In this document: piece by piece, positions 33,350 to 43,773 of the stretch
How positions within the stretch are numbered: the first letter of the stretch is position 1
Layout of the letters: each line of letters opens with the position of its first letter
Assembly: GCA_014905825.1 (NCBI GenBank)
Contig: JACGCN010000013.1
Span: 1,391,230-1,455,229 of the forward strand
Direction: 5' to 3'
Source: Lyophyllum atratum
Taxonomy: Eukaryota > Basidiomycota > Agaricomycetes > Agaricales > Lyophyllaceae
Length of the DNA stretch: 64,000 nucleotides
The notes under the pieces: model-generated
Told to the model about the DNA's origin: nothing
What the model saw: only the letters and a program-made list of their open reading frames with translations
Database searches by the model: none
Made by a program: the position numbers and the translations under genes

Positions 33350-33560
33350 CTATCGGATCCGATCGGACTCCTAGGACATCCTAGGACATCCTAGGACTCC
33401 GATCGGACTAGTTGGTACTACAAATCATCAATAAATGATAGACTTCGGACCGTCCGAGTCCGACAAAATCCTATCGGAGTCCGATCGGACATCGGATCGG
33501 ACTCGGAATCCGATAGGATTTTGTCCTATCAGACTCCGATAGGACTCCTAGGACAACCAG
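33350..33560. repeat. left subterminal palindrome cluster of the KDZ element
   Basis: Contains three CCGATCGGA cores (mostly within AGTCCGATCGGACT-like contexts) and several TCCTAGGA palindromes. The same words occur much more often near the right end, which suggests transposase-binding sites. Confidence 0.7.
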
Positions 33561-34286
33561 TTAGGACTACCAATGTCATTACTAGTATTACTAGTAACAC
33601 TAGTAATATTGGTAGTAGTTGTAGTAGTAATAAAATAACTACAACGTCGAGAGTTGAACACTCGACCTCGGGCGGGTGATTACTAATCAACACTAAGTTG
33701 ACAATCCAAACCGCTGGTCCATAGGGCTGTTGCAAAACCAACTACCAAATGCTACAGAACATGTTCGACAGCGGGCCCGTGCGCTCCGTCACATGATGGT
33801 TGAAACATCATCATCATTTTCTTTGTTGACTGTTCCTCAACCACCACCACCGTCGCCGTCGCCCTCTCCACCCCCCCGCTGCATCCCCTCGGCGCCGCCG
33901 GCCGGTGCGCACGCAACAACGCGCAGGACACCCCACAACGCCCCTCAAGCCCCCCCGCGACGCCCGAAGACCACGAGAAGGAAAGGGAAAGCAGGGGAGG
34001 CAACCAGGGCAGGCCCCAGTTGGGGGAGAGCCGCCAGGTGCGCCGTCGCACCCACCTCCGCTCCACCACTGACCCCTTGACCCCCAGCACGACCGCCAGA
34101 GGCCACACATACGGCTACCCGCCCCTGCGAGCCCGCCCGGTCCACCCCGCTGGCCACCTCGGGTGCCACGTCACGCAGCCCCGCCCGACGGCACCCGACC
34201 GACACGGGCCACGATACCCACCCATCCGCCACGTCACCCGGCGTGATCGACAGCGCACGCCCGCGAACATCACACCAGCCCACACC

Positions 34287-34568
34287 CGCCACGTCACCAG
34301 CGCGACGCGACACCGCACGCCCACCGCCACCCACATGCCCAACCACCACGACACCCAGCGCCACGCGACCACCACACACCCGCCACGTCACCAGCGCCAC
34401 GCGACACCGCACGCCCACCGCCACCCACATGCCCAACCACCACGACACCCAGCGCCACGCGACCACCACACACCCGCCACGTCACCAGCGCGACGCGACA
34501 CCGCACGCCCACCGCCACCCACATGCCCAACCACCACGACACCCAGCGCCACGCGACCACCACACGCG
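34287..34568 (+). repeat. 94-bp tandem repeat, three copies, inside the KDZ element
   Basis: Units start at 34287, 34381 and 34475 with CGCCACGTCACCAGCG. They are almost identical and are preceded by more degenerate copies from about 34080. The plus strand is strongly A/C-rich with few T. This composition leaves spurious open frames in several frames. Confidence 0.9.
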
Positions 34569-34773
34569 CCCAACCGCCATGACACCCAGCGCGACGAGCC
34601 CAACCGCCACATCACCCAGAGCGACACGACACGACACCGCGACGCACCCCCGCCCATGTTCGCCGCGTCGACCACCGCCGTGTCACCCGCCCACATCCCC
34701 ACAGCCGCGCATCCGTGCGCGCCTTTTTCCTTTTTATCTAAGTAGTCAATCCTCATGTATTAGATAGTTTCAA

Positions 34774-35667
34774 ATGATAAGTTTGGATCTTTTGAATGCT
34801 CGTGGTGGCTCATTCTGTGCTTTTCATGAAAACCAATTTGGAGCTAGGTGCCGTGTGCGTGATTGCACAAATAATAAAGAGCCTGGAACACAGGCCTGTA
34901 CAAGGCACCAAGCATCTTGGAACAAACATGTGCAACAGCACAGTCGTGCTAATTTAACTGGTGTACGAAGGATCCTTCAACGCCCTAGTGAAAGACTTCC
35001 TTGGCAGCCTGTAACTGGTGAAAGAAATACCCAACCACATGACCAACTGCCTCCTGAAGAACAAGTTCGAAAGAATTACTTCAGTCCGTCACGATTCTAC
35101 TGTGTTGAAACAATCTGTGCGCCTTGCGGAGTTGTAATTGCATGGGCAAAGTTTGCAAAATCAGAATCACCAACAAACATACTGCAGTTTATGGATTTAG
35201 TGTATCCAACTGCAGATTCTCGCCCAGATTATGTGTGCATTGATAAGGCCTGCCTGGTCCTGCGGACTGTTGCTGTAAATCCCAATTTTCAAAGCTGGAT
35301 AGACACTAGTCGGTTCATTGTTGATGCATACCATTACGGAAATCATCGCACAACAGACCGAATGTGTCAGGAATATTGCAATCCTGCTCCTACAGATGGA
35401 TCTGCTCCAAATCTGGTAATTGTGGAGCAGGATAGGCAGGGTAGACCACAGTATAAACGTGCTTTTAATACACAAGCATGTGAACAGCTGAATGCTTGGA
35501 TGGGTGGCTTTGAATCAATTCTAAAAAGAATGGTTCCTAGCAACTTCAACTGGTTTTTGCATACCATGTTGTTCTATCATACAAGTATTGTGATTCAAAA
35601 GCAGCAGCAAAGTGCTGAAGATATAGAGGAAGATGATGAGGCACAGGAAGTTGAGGAGGACATGTAA
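34774..35667 (+). CDS. KDZ transposase, C-terminal part with CxC6-like cluster
   Basis: Open frame of 297 residues: SLDLLNARGGSFCAFHE, then C/H-rich CRVRDC and TQACTRHQ (a CxC6-like cysteine cluster). The KDZ core then has YFSPSRFYCVETICAPCGVV, PDYVCIDKACLVLRT, SRFIVDAYHYGNH, the segment EYCNPAPTDGSAPNLV and FNTQACEQLNAWMGGFESIL, ending in an acidic tail. Family members I know are considerably longer, with a second cysteine cluster and core N-terminal to this part. Here that region is absent and a C-rich tandem repeat sits immediately upstream. The true start is unclear; ATG 34774 is only the first in frame. The DNA is clearly more AT-rich than its surroundings. Confidence 0.8.
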   Translation: MISLDLLNARGGSFCAFHENQFGARCRVRDCTNNKEPGTQACTRHQASWNKHVQQHSRANLTGVRRILQRPSERLPWQPVTGERNTQPHDQLPPEEQVRKNYFSPSRFYCVETICAPCGVVIAWAKFAKSESPTNILQFMDLVYPTADSRPDYVCIDKACLVLRTVAVNPNFQSWIDTSRFIVDAYHYGNHRTTDRMCQEYCNPAPTDGSAPNLVIVEQDRQGRPQYKRAFNTQACEQLNAWMGGFESILKRMVPSNFNWFLHTMLFYHTSIVIQKQQQSAEDIEEDDEAQEVEEDM

Positions 35668-35811
35668 ATACTTTTGTATCTGACTATGTTTAATATCTAT
35701 TGAATTGTTGCTAAGTTCAAGTCCGATAAAAGTCCGATCGGACTGTCCTAGGAGTCCGATCAGACAGTGACAAATTCTATATAGAACTACTAAGTCTCTT
35801 GTCAGTAGTAA

Positions 35812-36213
35812 GAATAGTGCTTATACATAGCAAAGTCCGATCGGACTCCTAGGACAGTCCGATCGGATTGAAAGACAGCCTGCATAGAACTATTGATCTC
35901 CTTATAAATGGAAAGACTAGTAGGAGTCCGATCGGAGTCCTAGGACAGTCCGATCGGACGACGACAGAATTTGTATAGGACTATTGATATATAGTAGTGA
36001 TACTAAGAGTAAGACTAATGCTTATACATAGCAAAGTCCGATCGGACTCCTAGGACAGTCCGATCGGATTGAAAGACAACCTGCATAGAACTATTGATCT
36101 CCTTATAAATGGAAAGACTAGTAGGAGTCCGATCGGAGTCCTAGGACAGTCCGATCGGACGACGACAGCATTTGTATAGAACTACTGATATATAGTAGTG
36201 ATACTAAGAGTCC
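35812..36213 (+). repeat. 201-bp tandem duplication with palindrome clusters, right subterminal region
   Basis: Two near-identical units offset by 201 bp (the word TTATACATAGCAAAGTCCG starts at 35821 and 36022). Each carries four CCGATCGGA cores. Over 35.7-36.3 kb I count 13 such cores. Confidence 0.85.
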
Positions 36214-36327
36214 GATCGGACTCCTCAGACGTTCCGATCGGACTCCTAGGAGTCTTAGGACCTTCCGATCGGACTCCTAGGAGTCCTAAGAGTCCGATCG
36301 GACTAGGTGGGGGAGTGTAAAGTACTG

Positions 36328-36335
36328 GACCTTTG
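36328..36335 (+). repeat. 8-bp target-site duplication, right copy
   Basis: GACCTTTG, identical to 33315-33322. Confidence 0.92.
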
Positions 36336-36400
36336 GCTGATCGAATCGCCTATATGCGAGTAAGACGAGAGTATGACTGAGCAATGAAAAGAATACTAAC
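36336..36400 (-). pseudogene. neurofibromin/RasGAP (NF1/IRA-type) pseudogene fragment, proximal part
   Basis: The minus strand reads GVSILFIAQSYSRLTRI-stop-AIRSAKG, aligning with the neurofibromin stretch just before HLKEVQAP on the far side of the transposon. The in-frame TAG is at 36350-36352. At about 36400 the sequence changes directly into GCN1. Confidence 0.7.
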
Positions 36401-39205
36401 CCTCAAGAAGTTCATCTTTGGGAATCGACTGGACAAATGTATCCAGTGCCTCCCATGCTGCGGCATGGACTTCAACTTGCGAGTCCTCAAGAAGCGAAAC
36501 CAGCTTGGCGTATCCAATCGATACGATACAGCGGGGAGTCCAACTCTGATTCTTCGCAGAAGATTGCGAAGAACTTGCAGCCGCTGGCACGTCGCTTGGG
36601 GGTTTCGCTTTTCACCCTGGACGGAAAGCAAGAAGTTAGATCGGTGGGTGGAAAACTTGTCGCAGATCACAAACCATCCCAGGAGTACCATCATGAGGGT
36701 GGTGGGGCCCTCAGCGTCACCGACTGAAACAAAGAGCGAGCGAATGGTTTCGTCCAGGACATCTCGTAGTTCTTCGCCTTGTTCATCTTCCCATGTCTTG
36801 ACAAGTGAGTTTAAGATCACTGTCAAACGTTTGCTCAAAGCATTGCCGGCCACCGCGGCGAGGGCTGTCAGAGCGCGGGCATTGAGCAAGGTCACCGCAA
36901 GGGCCGCTAACGCAGGGATGAGAACTGGGAAAACTGTGGAAGCTCGAACCTTAGTAAATAAGTCAGCATTGGGTCTCAGAGTCGGAGAAAGCAAACGGTT
37001 AGTTCTTACACTCATAACTTCGCATAAAGCTTCAAGAGCAGTGCCCGATCCCTTTCCAAGTTGGCGGAGAGTCTCGAGTAGTGGAGGAATGGTCTGGTCG
37101 ATGGCCTTCGCACCGAGATGCTCCTGCAAGATATCGAATGCTTTCGCCGCCACACTGCGGACATTCGGCTCATCGCCCACCAAAGAAATGCGGACAATGG
37201 ATATGATCTCATCTTCATGACCTTCTCTAGCGAATCGGTTGTACTCTCCCTAGGAGGACTTTAGTAATTAATAAATGGCAGAAATCAGATACTCTCACAT
37301 AATTTCGCTCAACATTAAACAGATACCTTCTCTTGTCCGGGCATCCAAAGATGTTGACTTCTCTGTTAGAATTGGGATGATATCGTTGAGAATCTTTTCC
37401 CCGAATTTACGACTGAGTTCCGTTGTTGTACGCGCCGCGGTCTACGAATGGTCAGTGCGCGTTCAATCATGATAGGATGGACAATAGATACCTCTTGCTG
37501 TTCGAACTCATCTCCAGATATGAGGTGGAGAATTTGGTTGACAAGCTCAGGCAGGATTTCGCGAACTAAGCGGGTTTCAGATTGTTGGACTGCCAATACC
37601 AACGATTAAGGCTTACCTGTTCGTCGAGTGTTGTGGACTAGGGCCTTCCAAATCTGGATAGAGCTTTGGCGAACTACGACTACGCCGTCTTGACGAACGA
37701 GGTACAATGCTGAAAGAATACGGTCACGTCGCTCAGCACCGAGAACTGCACCGAGTGCCCGACGAGATGTCTCGGCAGTCGTAGCCTCAATAGCAACCTC
37801 CTCTTCATCCAGGTCAGAGGTTTTGCCAGATATTCCCGAGACCTTGAAAAGAAGTTTGCCGACCAGAGTAACCGACGATTGCTAGCAAGGTGTTGCCATT
37901 AGTTCCGTCATCATGCAACTTGTTTGAGTAGTTGTTGACGACCATCCGTCTGGCGCGCATGGCAGCTTCTCTGACATATTCTTCCACATCAGATAGACCA
38001 CTGAGGATGGGCACAATAATCTTCGGGAGATGAGGTTGGAAGCGAGTGCCAAAGGTGGCGGGCAGGAAGACAAGCAGCGACAGGAATCCTTCACGGACAG
38101 TCGGGCGAGGCGACTGGGCATTCGTAATGATATCTGGTAGAAGACCCTCAAGTCTTTCCAGACCAGGACCGGATAGGACCTTGCTGGGACCCTGGGCAGC
38201 ACCTTGGCGATCCACGCCGGAAGTGTCTGTCTTGAGCGTTCGCAGCAAACCTGGTACAAGGTCAGGGAAATGAATTTCGCCCAGGCGCTCTACTAGGGTA
38301 CTCAAAGCTTTGGCGGCGGTGGCACGAGCTTCAGGTACAGGGTCGATGAGGACCAGATGCACCATGGGTAGAAGTTCAGCCAGGTATGGGATGAAGTCTT
38401 TGGAGTCGGTCAGTGAGGCTAGATTGCCGACGATCTGGGCGGCCTTCTTCCTGGTATCGGCACCACGTTCTCGTAAACCACGTGTAATTATAGGTACGAT
38501 CTATGCTGTTCTTAAGTAAAGGAGAAACAAATACAAGAGGGACACCTACCAGTGCCAAGGATGAGTGGTCAATATAATGCATGAACGACGTCTTTAGAAG
38601 GGAGCCAAGGGTATTAGGCGCTTTGGCAGGGTCAACCAGTGCCTTGAGCAAAACAGGCACCAGCGACTGGATTTCGGGGTTGCTGATCACCTCGCCGAAC
38701 TGCTTCAAACTCCTGTTTGCGGCAACCCGTAATTCGAAGGTCCGTGCAATCGCGAGCCTGGCCGGCCAGGGATCTGTCCTATCGAGGCTCTGGGAGATAA
38801 CCATTCCCTGAGGTGGTAAGATCAGTATGAAAGGCATCGGGTTGACATTCCTCGAAACATACATATTGATCGAATTACGGTGCTAGGATTTTGGCCTGAA
38901 AAATGGGTTAATCCGTGTGCAATTCCTACATGAAGGATCTACATACCTTTTCTCGATAGAAGTCTTGCAAGACGATGACGGTCTTTTGGATTGTTTGAGG
39001 CCAGTGTTCGACACCCTCAGCGATAGCGGCTGCCACGCTAGAACGCACATATGCGTTGTCATGTCCTATATTATGATTAGATATCACGAATCTGGTAAAC
39101 GGACACCTCGTACCCAGATAGTGCAGCAATGCGTCAAGAAATTGTTCCGGTACGTCAAGGCCATTATCCTCCCGCAGATGGCGGGCCAACCTGGCATTCT
39201 GGTCG

Positions 39206-39609
39206 TCTTCGTCATGGCAAGCTATCAGAAGCTCCGGCGACCAATCAAGATCGGTCAAGTCAGATGGCTAGTATCGCTACGTTAGCAAAGCTTCCAAAAT
39301 CGCCCGGCGCAGAACTCACTTGAAGAGTTTGAAGGCAAGAATTCCGCACATATACCTCCTGCATAAGTGTTCCCCGCATTAGGACAGACAGCTCCTCATC
39401 GGAAACAGACGAATGTACGGCCTCCCGAAGATCTACAAGGGCAGAGGAAGCGTCTTTGCTAAGCTTGGGCTGTTGTCGAATGACGCGGAGAAGGTTTTTC
39501 CATCGTTTGAATGCGAGGGAATGCAGGGTCCGAAACTGCCGAGAACCATCAGAACGAAACGAATGAGATGGTAGAAAAGTGCATACATTCGCCACAGTGG
39601 AACTTGATG
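39206..39609 (-). repeat. GCN1 internal segment, also present at 43109-43512
   Basis: About 400 bp covering the exon FRTLHSLAFKRWKNLLRVI and its flanks. It is repeated in the same orientation 3.9 kb to the right with roughly nine in ten bases shared by eye. Confidence 0.85.
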
Positions 39610-39781
39610 GTCGCAAGGGAAAGAGCAACCTGCTCCAGCGCTTCCTCCTCCTCCTCTACGGCGAGACCACCCTGCAGTAGAACCTGCCCCGGCAGAGGGT
39701 ATGCATACGAGAACGTGGCAGCATCGAAGGGAGCTTGTTCCGAAAGACTCCGCAGGCGATATAGGACACGTAGTAAAAGAA

Positions 39782-39841
39782 CTATAGCAACAATCCCCAA
39801 AACCGTCAGTTTCAAACAGATTCCCAGACTTGTTGACTTGC
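39782..39841 (-). other. GC-AG intron within the GCN1 pseudogene
   Basis: Read on the minus strand, the donor is GCAAGT after LN and the acceptor is CTATAG before LLLRVLYRLR. Removing it restores the GCN1 reading EPLN-LLLRVLYRLRSLS. It is 60 nt long, divisible by three and free of stops. Confidence 0.65.
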
Positions 39842-42800
39842 GATTCAAAGGCTCGCTCTGAAGCTCCTCTGGGACTGCCTCTATCTTGAGACTCCGAAGC
39901 GCCGCAACTCCAACCCAGCTGCGGAAGGTGTCCAGGCGTTCAGAACTGCACTTCGCCTGTTCCTGTATTCCAAAATCAGTCCAAGGCCATGCCGCAAGAG
40001 ACCCAGGTCGACGCACCAGATACGTATCGAAAGCCTCCTTTCCGACTAGAATCGTTCCCCGACCGAGGGCCCCTTCCAACAAAAGCGAAGCCACCAACGA
40101 AATCTGGGCGCGGAACTGCTGAACACCAGACGCCACCAGGCTCTTTACAAACCGCAGCCCACGCCGGAGGTTCGCCTGGATACCAGCGACGTGCTGGCGG
40201 ATCTTGGCCTCCTCCTCAAGTCGCGCTGTGACGAGTGCCTGCTGCTGCTTTGTAAGCGTCTTGGTGGCTGCAGCCTTCTTAGCGGCGAGAGTCTTCCTGA
40301 TTTCTTCTTCCCATTTGGCGATTTCATGGTCTTTGCCCTTCGTGCTTATCTTGGTTTCGCCCTTGTCGGCGAGGACTGGAAAAAGTTAGGAGTCTATGCA
40401 GCTCCGACATGAAAAGGAGGCGTACCATCGGTGTAGGTTGTGCCCTCAGGCGTCAACCAGATTCCGATGTCCAACTCGGTCAAGGAGTTGATTACAGCGG
40501 GGTTGATATCTACTTTCAGCTGTTCCATGACGCGGGGGAGGACGGGCTCTGGGGCGACGAACATCAGCGTGCTGGCGGCACTGCAGCTGGCGTCTGCAAA
40601 GCCGTACTATGGAAGACGTCAGCCGTTGCCAATAGCCACCATTGGGGAATTGTACATACCTTGGCATCCACGGTCGAGGCACCGAGAATGAGCTTAAGAA
40701 GCTTGTCTAGGTGTTTGTTGGTCAAGTCATAGGGATCCGCCCGGGCCCTCTGACACAGATCAATCCATGTCTGGCGAGAATTTCCGCCTGTGGTGAAACT
40801 TCAGGTCATAGTACAGGGCAACACGACGAGGGTACGTACAAACCAAATGGTGGTGTCCCAAAATGATCAACTCCACGATCATATCCTCTCTGACCTTCAG
40901 ATCCGCGCCCTCAGGGAAAGACACGACACTAAGAAGTAAAACGGAGAGCCGCGAGTGTTTGTTCCATGGCACAGTGGTTTCTTCGGCCGAGCTGGAGGTG
41001 GTAGGCTTTGACAACGGCATGCCGCGTGAGAGGAAGGTGTTGAGCCCATCCCGAACGACGCGATTGGTAAGTTCTGGTAGGAGGGCCGTACACCGCTCGA
41101 CGACGGTGTTCACCTCCCGTCTGACCTCAGGCGCCGATCCCTCGAGAGTTAGGTGGATCGACACGAGACCCAGCTGCGATCTGCAGGCCCAACTAGGTCA
41201 GTTTTCCGGCTAAAGCGGAGTAGAAGGTGAACAGGCTCACCTGAGCACCTCGCTCTTAGCGAACTCCGTCTTAAAATACGTAAACGCAGCCTCCCAAGCC
41301 TTGAGGAGCCATGCCTCGTCCACAGGGTCCGTAAGCTTCTGAGACACCTTATCCCACAACAAGAACGAAGCCTTCGTCGAACCCGGCGCTATCGATCCCA
41401 ATGTCGCATTCTTCCTTATCACATCATCTGTAAAGCATCGAAAAGCATCAGCCTCCACCATACCCCAACACAAACATCACCGACGTACTGAACTTCCCAG
41501 TCCGCGCCAGCGGCCCCAGCAGCACCGCAGCCGCAATGTGCGCCTCCAGCGGGCCTCCACTCGCCCCTAACGGATTACCCGCCACCGTCTTCAGACTCCC
41601 CTCCAGCGCCGGTACCACCGCTTTAGCAAACTCGAGCGCAGGCCCAGACGAGAAATCTAGCCCGCCCGTGAGGACCGTCCCCGCCAGCACACAGAACGCG
41701 CGCCGTACGCCAGGCTTGGCGCTGCCCATCTCCTTCGCGATGAAATGCATGATTTCAGACGCGATCGGGCCTGAAGTGAGGATAAAGATGATGCGTGCGG
41801 GTAAGGCGCTAGCGAGGACGGCGGTTGCCCCTTCGTGGGTCTCTTTTGCGAGGAGTAGGGTCGCCGTTTGGATGAGGACGCCCGAGACGGATGGGGAAGG
41901 CGGAAGAACGGCGAGCATGGAGTAGAGGGCGACTCGGTGGTCTGGTCCTGCTGTTTTGTCGGATTTTGGGAGGGCGAGGAGTCGTTTACCGCGAGAGCTG
42001 AGAGGTCTTCGGGTGCTTGGCGGGGGAGGAGAATCTTGAAGAGCTGCAATGCGTTAGTGCGAGTTTGGGGGTTGCTGGATTTTGCGCTGGTGATGATTTG
42101 TGTTAGGATGCGGCGGAAGGCGTCGGCGTTGAGGGGGTGGTTGTAGGCTTTGATGAAATCGGAGACGACTGGGACAAGTTTAGTCTGAGTCTCTGAGCGG
42201 AGGAGCGAGAAGTACTAACTAGGGAGAAAGATTTCTGGCGATCGAAGGAGTGCCTTTTCGATGGCGGGGAGTATCGTCTCGGTGAAGTCCTTTTCGGAGA
42301 CAAAATTGCGGATAAAATCGTTATAGGCATCCTAGGGCAACGAAGGTCAGACTATGTCATGAAATTGCGTTCTGAAGCATACCGAATTGTGGGAGGGAAC
42401 GACGACCTTTGACATCAACACATTTGAAGCGCAAGAAGCAATGATCTCATCCTAAGGAGAAGTCAGTCAATAGTAAAACGGGTGTGACGCGAAGTTACTT
42501 TAAGTTCCTGGGGTAACCGTTTCGAGGGCTCATCATCGACATTCTTTAGGCGCACGAGGACGCTGACGGCGACACCAAGGAGTGAAGCCATCCTGAGCGG
42601 GGCTTGGCTTGATTTTGATATTGCCAACAAGGTGCTAATCAACGTTGGTAGTTCCTCCGGAGCCTAGACATTCAACTCGGAAATCCTAGACGTAATTAGA
42701 TTGCCAGAACGTCATACCGAGCGCAGCGCGCGCCTGACGCGCACCAGTGCTCCTTGCAGCATCGAGGTTTTAGCCTTCGTAGAGGCGTTCAGCATGTCCA

Positions 42801-43108
42801 GCAGCGTCGCCATCGATCCCACAAGTACGCGCCAAACATTCGTGGATGAAAATTCAGGGCTGGCCTTCGCGCAGACGGTGTATATTCCACAGGACCAACT
42901 CAAGAGTACAAACAGGTCCGAAGACGCGTATGAGCTAGAGAATGAAGGGGGCAAGGTTGAACAAACGATCGCTGGTATGGGGGCAGAACCTGGCTCTGAC
43001 CTCGGTGAACCACGCTTCGCAAGACGCGCGACCTCACTAGACAGCCATACAAGGATCCGCTCCGCCACTTCTAGCTTGACTTCGTCTGGGGTCCCAATGC
43101 GCCAATTC

Positions 43109-43512
43109 GTCTTCGTCGTGGCAAGCTATCAGAAGCTCCGGCGACCAATCGAAATCGGTCAAGTCAAATGGCTAGAATCACTATGTCAGCAAAACTCTCA
43201 AAGTTGCCCAGCGCAGAACTCACTTGCAGAGTTTGAAGGCAAGAATTCCGCACATACACCTCCTGCATAAGTGCTCCCCGCATTAGGACAGATAGCTCCT
43301 CATAGGATACAGACGGATGTATGGCTTTCTCAAGGTCTGCCAGGGCAGAGGAAGCGTCTTTGCTAAGCTTGGGCTGCTGCCGGATAACGCGAAGAAGTTT
43401 TTCTATCGACCGAATGCGAGGGAATGCAGGGTCCGAGACTGTCGAAAACTATCAGAGTGAAACGCATGTGAAAGTAAAAAAGTGCATACATTCGCCTCAG
43501 TGGAACTTGAGT
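43109..43512 (-). pseudogene. second GCN1 fragment, duplicate of 39206-39609
   Basis: It matches the GCN1 segment at 39206-39609 in the same orientation but lies upstream of the N-terminal GCN1 exon, which is the wrong order for one gene. The two copies differ at scattered positions. It is therefore an old rearranged duplicate or part of another GCN1 copy. Confidence 0.8.
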
Positions 43513-43773
43513 CGACCTGCTCGGGTTTGGCGCGGGTGGTCATGGGCTAACTTGCTCTGGGGAGACTCAGCTCACCATCGCTCGGCAGAGCCCAGTACTT
43601 AAACCAAGGCGTGCGCGTTAGAGATGGTGAAAGGAGGTCCAGTGGAACGAGCTAGCGCAGGGCGCCTGGTGCTGGCGAATGGCAATGAATTATGGCATGC
43701 TGGCGGACCATGAAAGTTTTCGCGCAGTCGCGCCTCTGGCGCGTTCCCACGAGCTTCATTCAACAACTCGAAA

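Larger units (their letters stand above)
33323..36327 (+). mobile_element. KDZ-class DNA transposon, 3005 bp, exactly bounded
   Basis: The left end GAGGTCTTTACACTCCCCC and the right end (read from the other strand) CAGTACTTTACACTCCCCC form imperfect terminal inverted repeats of about 28 bp, sharing CTTTACACTCCCCCACCTA. An 8-bp direct repeat GACCTTTG flanks them, the target length known for KDZ/Zisupton elements. Inside are clusters of palindromes (AGTCCGATCGGACT, TCCTAGGA) near both ends, a 94-bp tandem repeat, and the C-terminal part of a KDZ transposase. The transposase lacks its N-terminal part, so the copy is probably non-autonomous. It interrupts an NF1 pseudogene. The AT-rich transposase segment contrasts with the very C-rich repeat beside it. 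Confidence 0.9.
36400..43068 (-). pseudogene. GCN1: GCN1 pseudogene (translational activator of Gcn2), truncated and fused to NF1
   Basis: HEAT-repeat protein read on the minus strand from about 43068 to 36400 with introns preserved. Recognisable blocks include FVLLSWSCGIYTVCAKA, GPDHRVALYSMLAVL, AKEMGSAKPGVRRAFCVLAG, KASFLLWDKVSQKLTDP, FRTLHSLAFKRWKNLLRVI, LTDLDWSPELLIACHDEDD, SLKQFGEVISNPEIQSLVP, KTSFMHYIDHSSLAL, GRGTILVGKEAFDTYL and DTFVQSIPKDELLEG. Lesions are a TAA at 38875-38877 in AKILAP-stop-FDQY, a frame shift near 41985, an internal deletion of a few hundred residues at about 38730 (RTFEL joined to RVAANRSLKQF), loss of the extreme N-terminus, and replacement of the C-terminus by NF1 sequence at 36400. 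Intact GCN1 is about 2,600 residues and sits on ribosomes with Gcn20. This copy cannot make it. Confidence 0.88.

Noticed and set aside
33945..34745. Overlapping long open frames in the C-rich part of the KDZ element
   Set aside because: They are produced by a 94-bp tandem repeat poor in T on the plus strand and have no conserved content.
36400..43068. GCN1 copy as a processed (reverse-transcribed) pseudogene
   Set aside because: Introns with normal splice sites are preserved throughout, so the copy came from genomic DNA.
27300..43512. Helitron capture as the proven source of the gene fragments
   Set aside because: I could not identify Helitron ends (TC start, CTRR with hairpin) or a Rep/helicase gene; it stays only a hypothesis.
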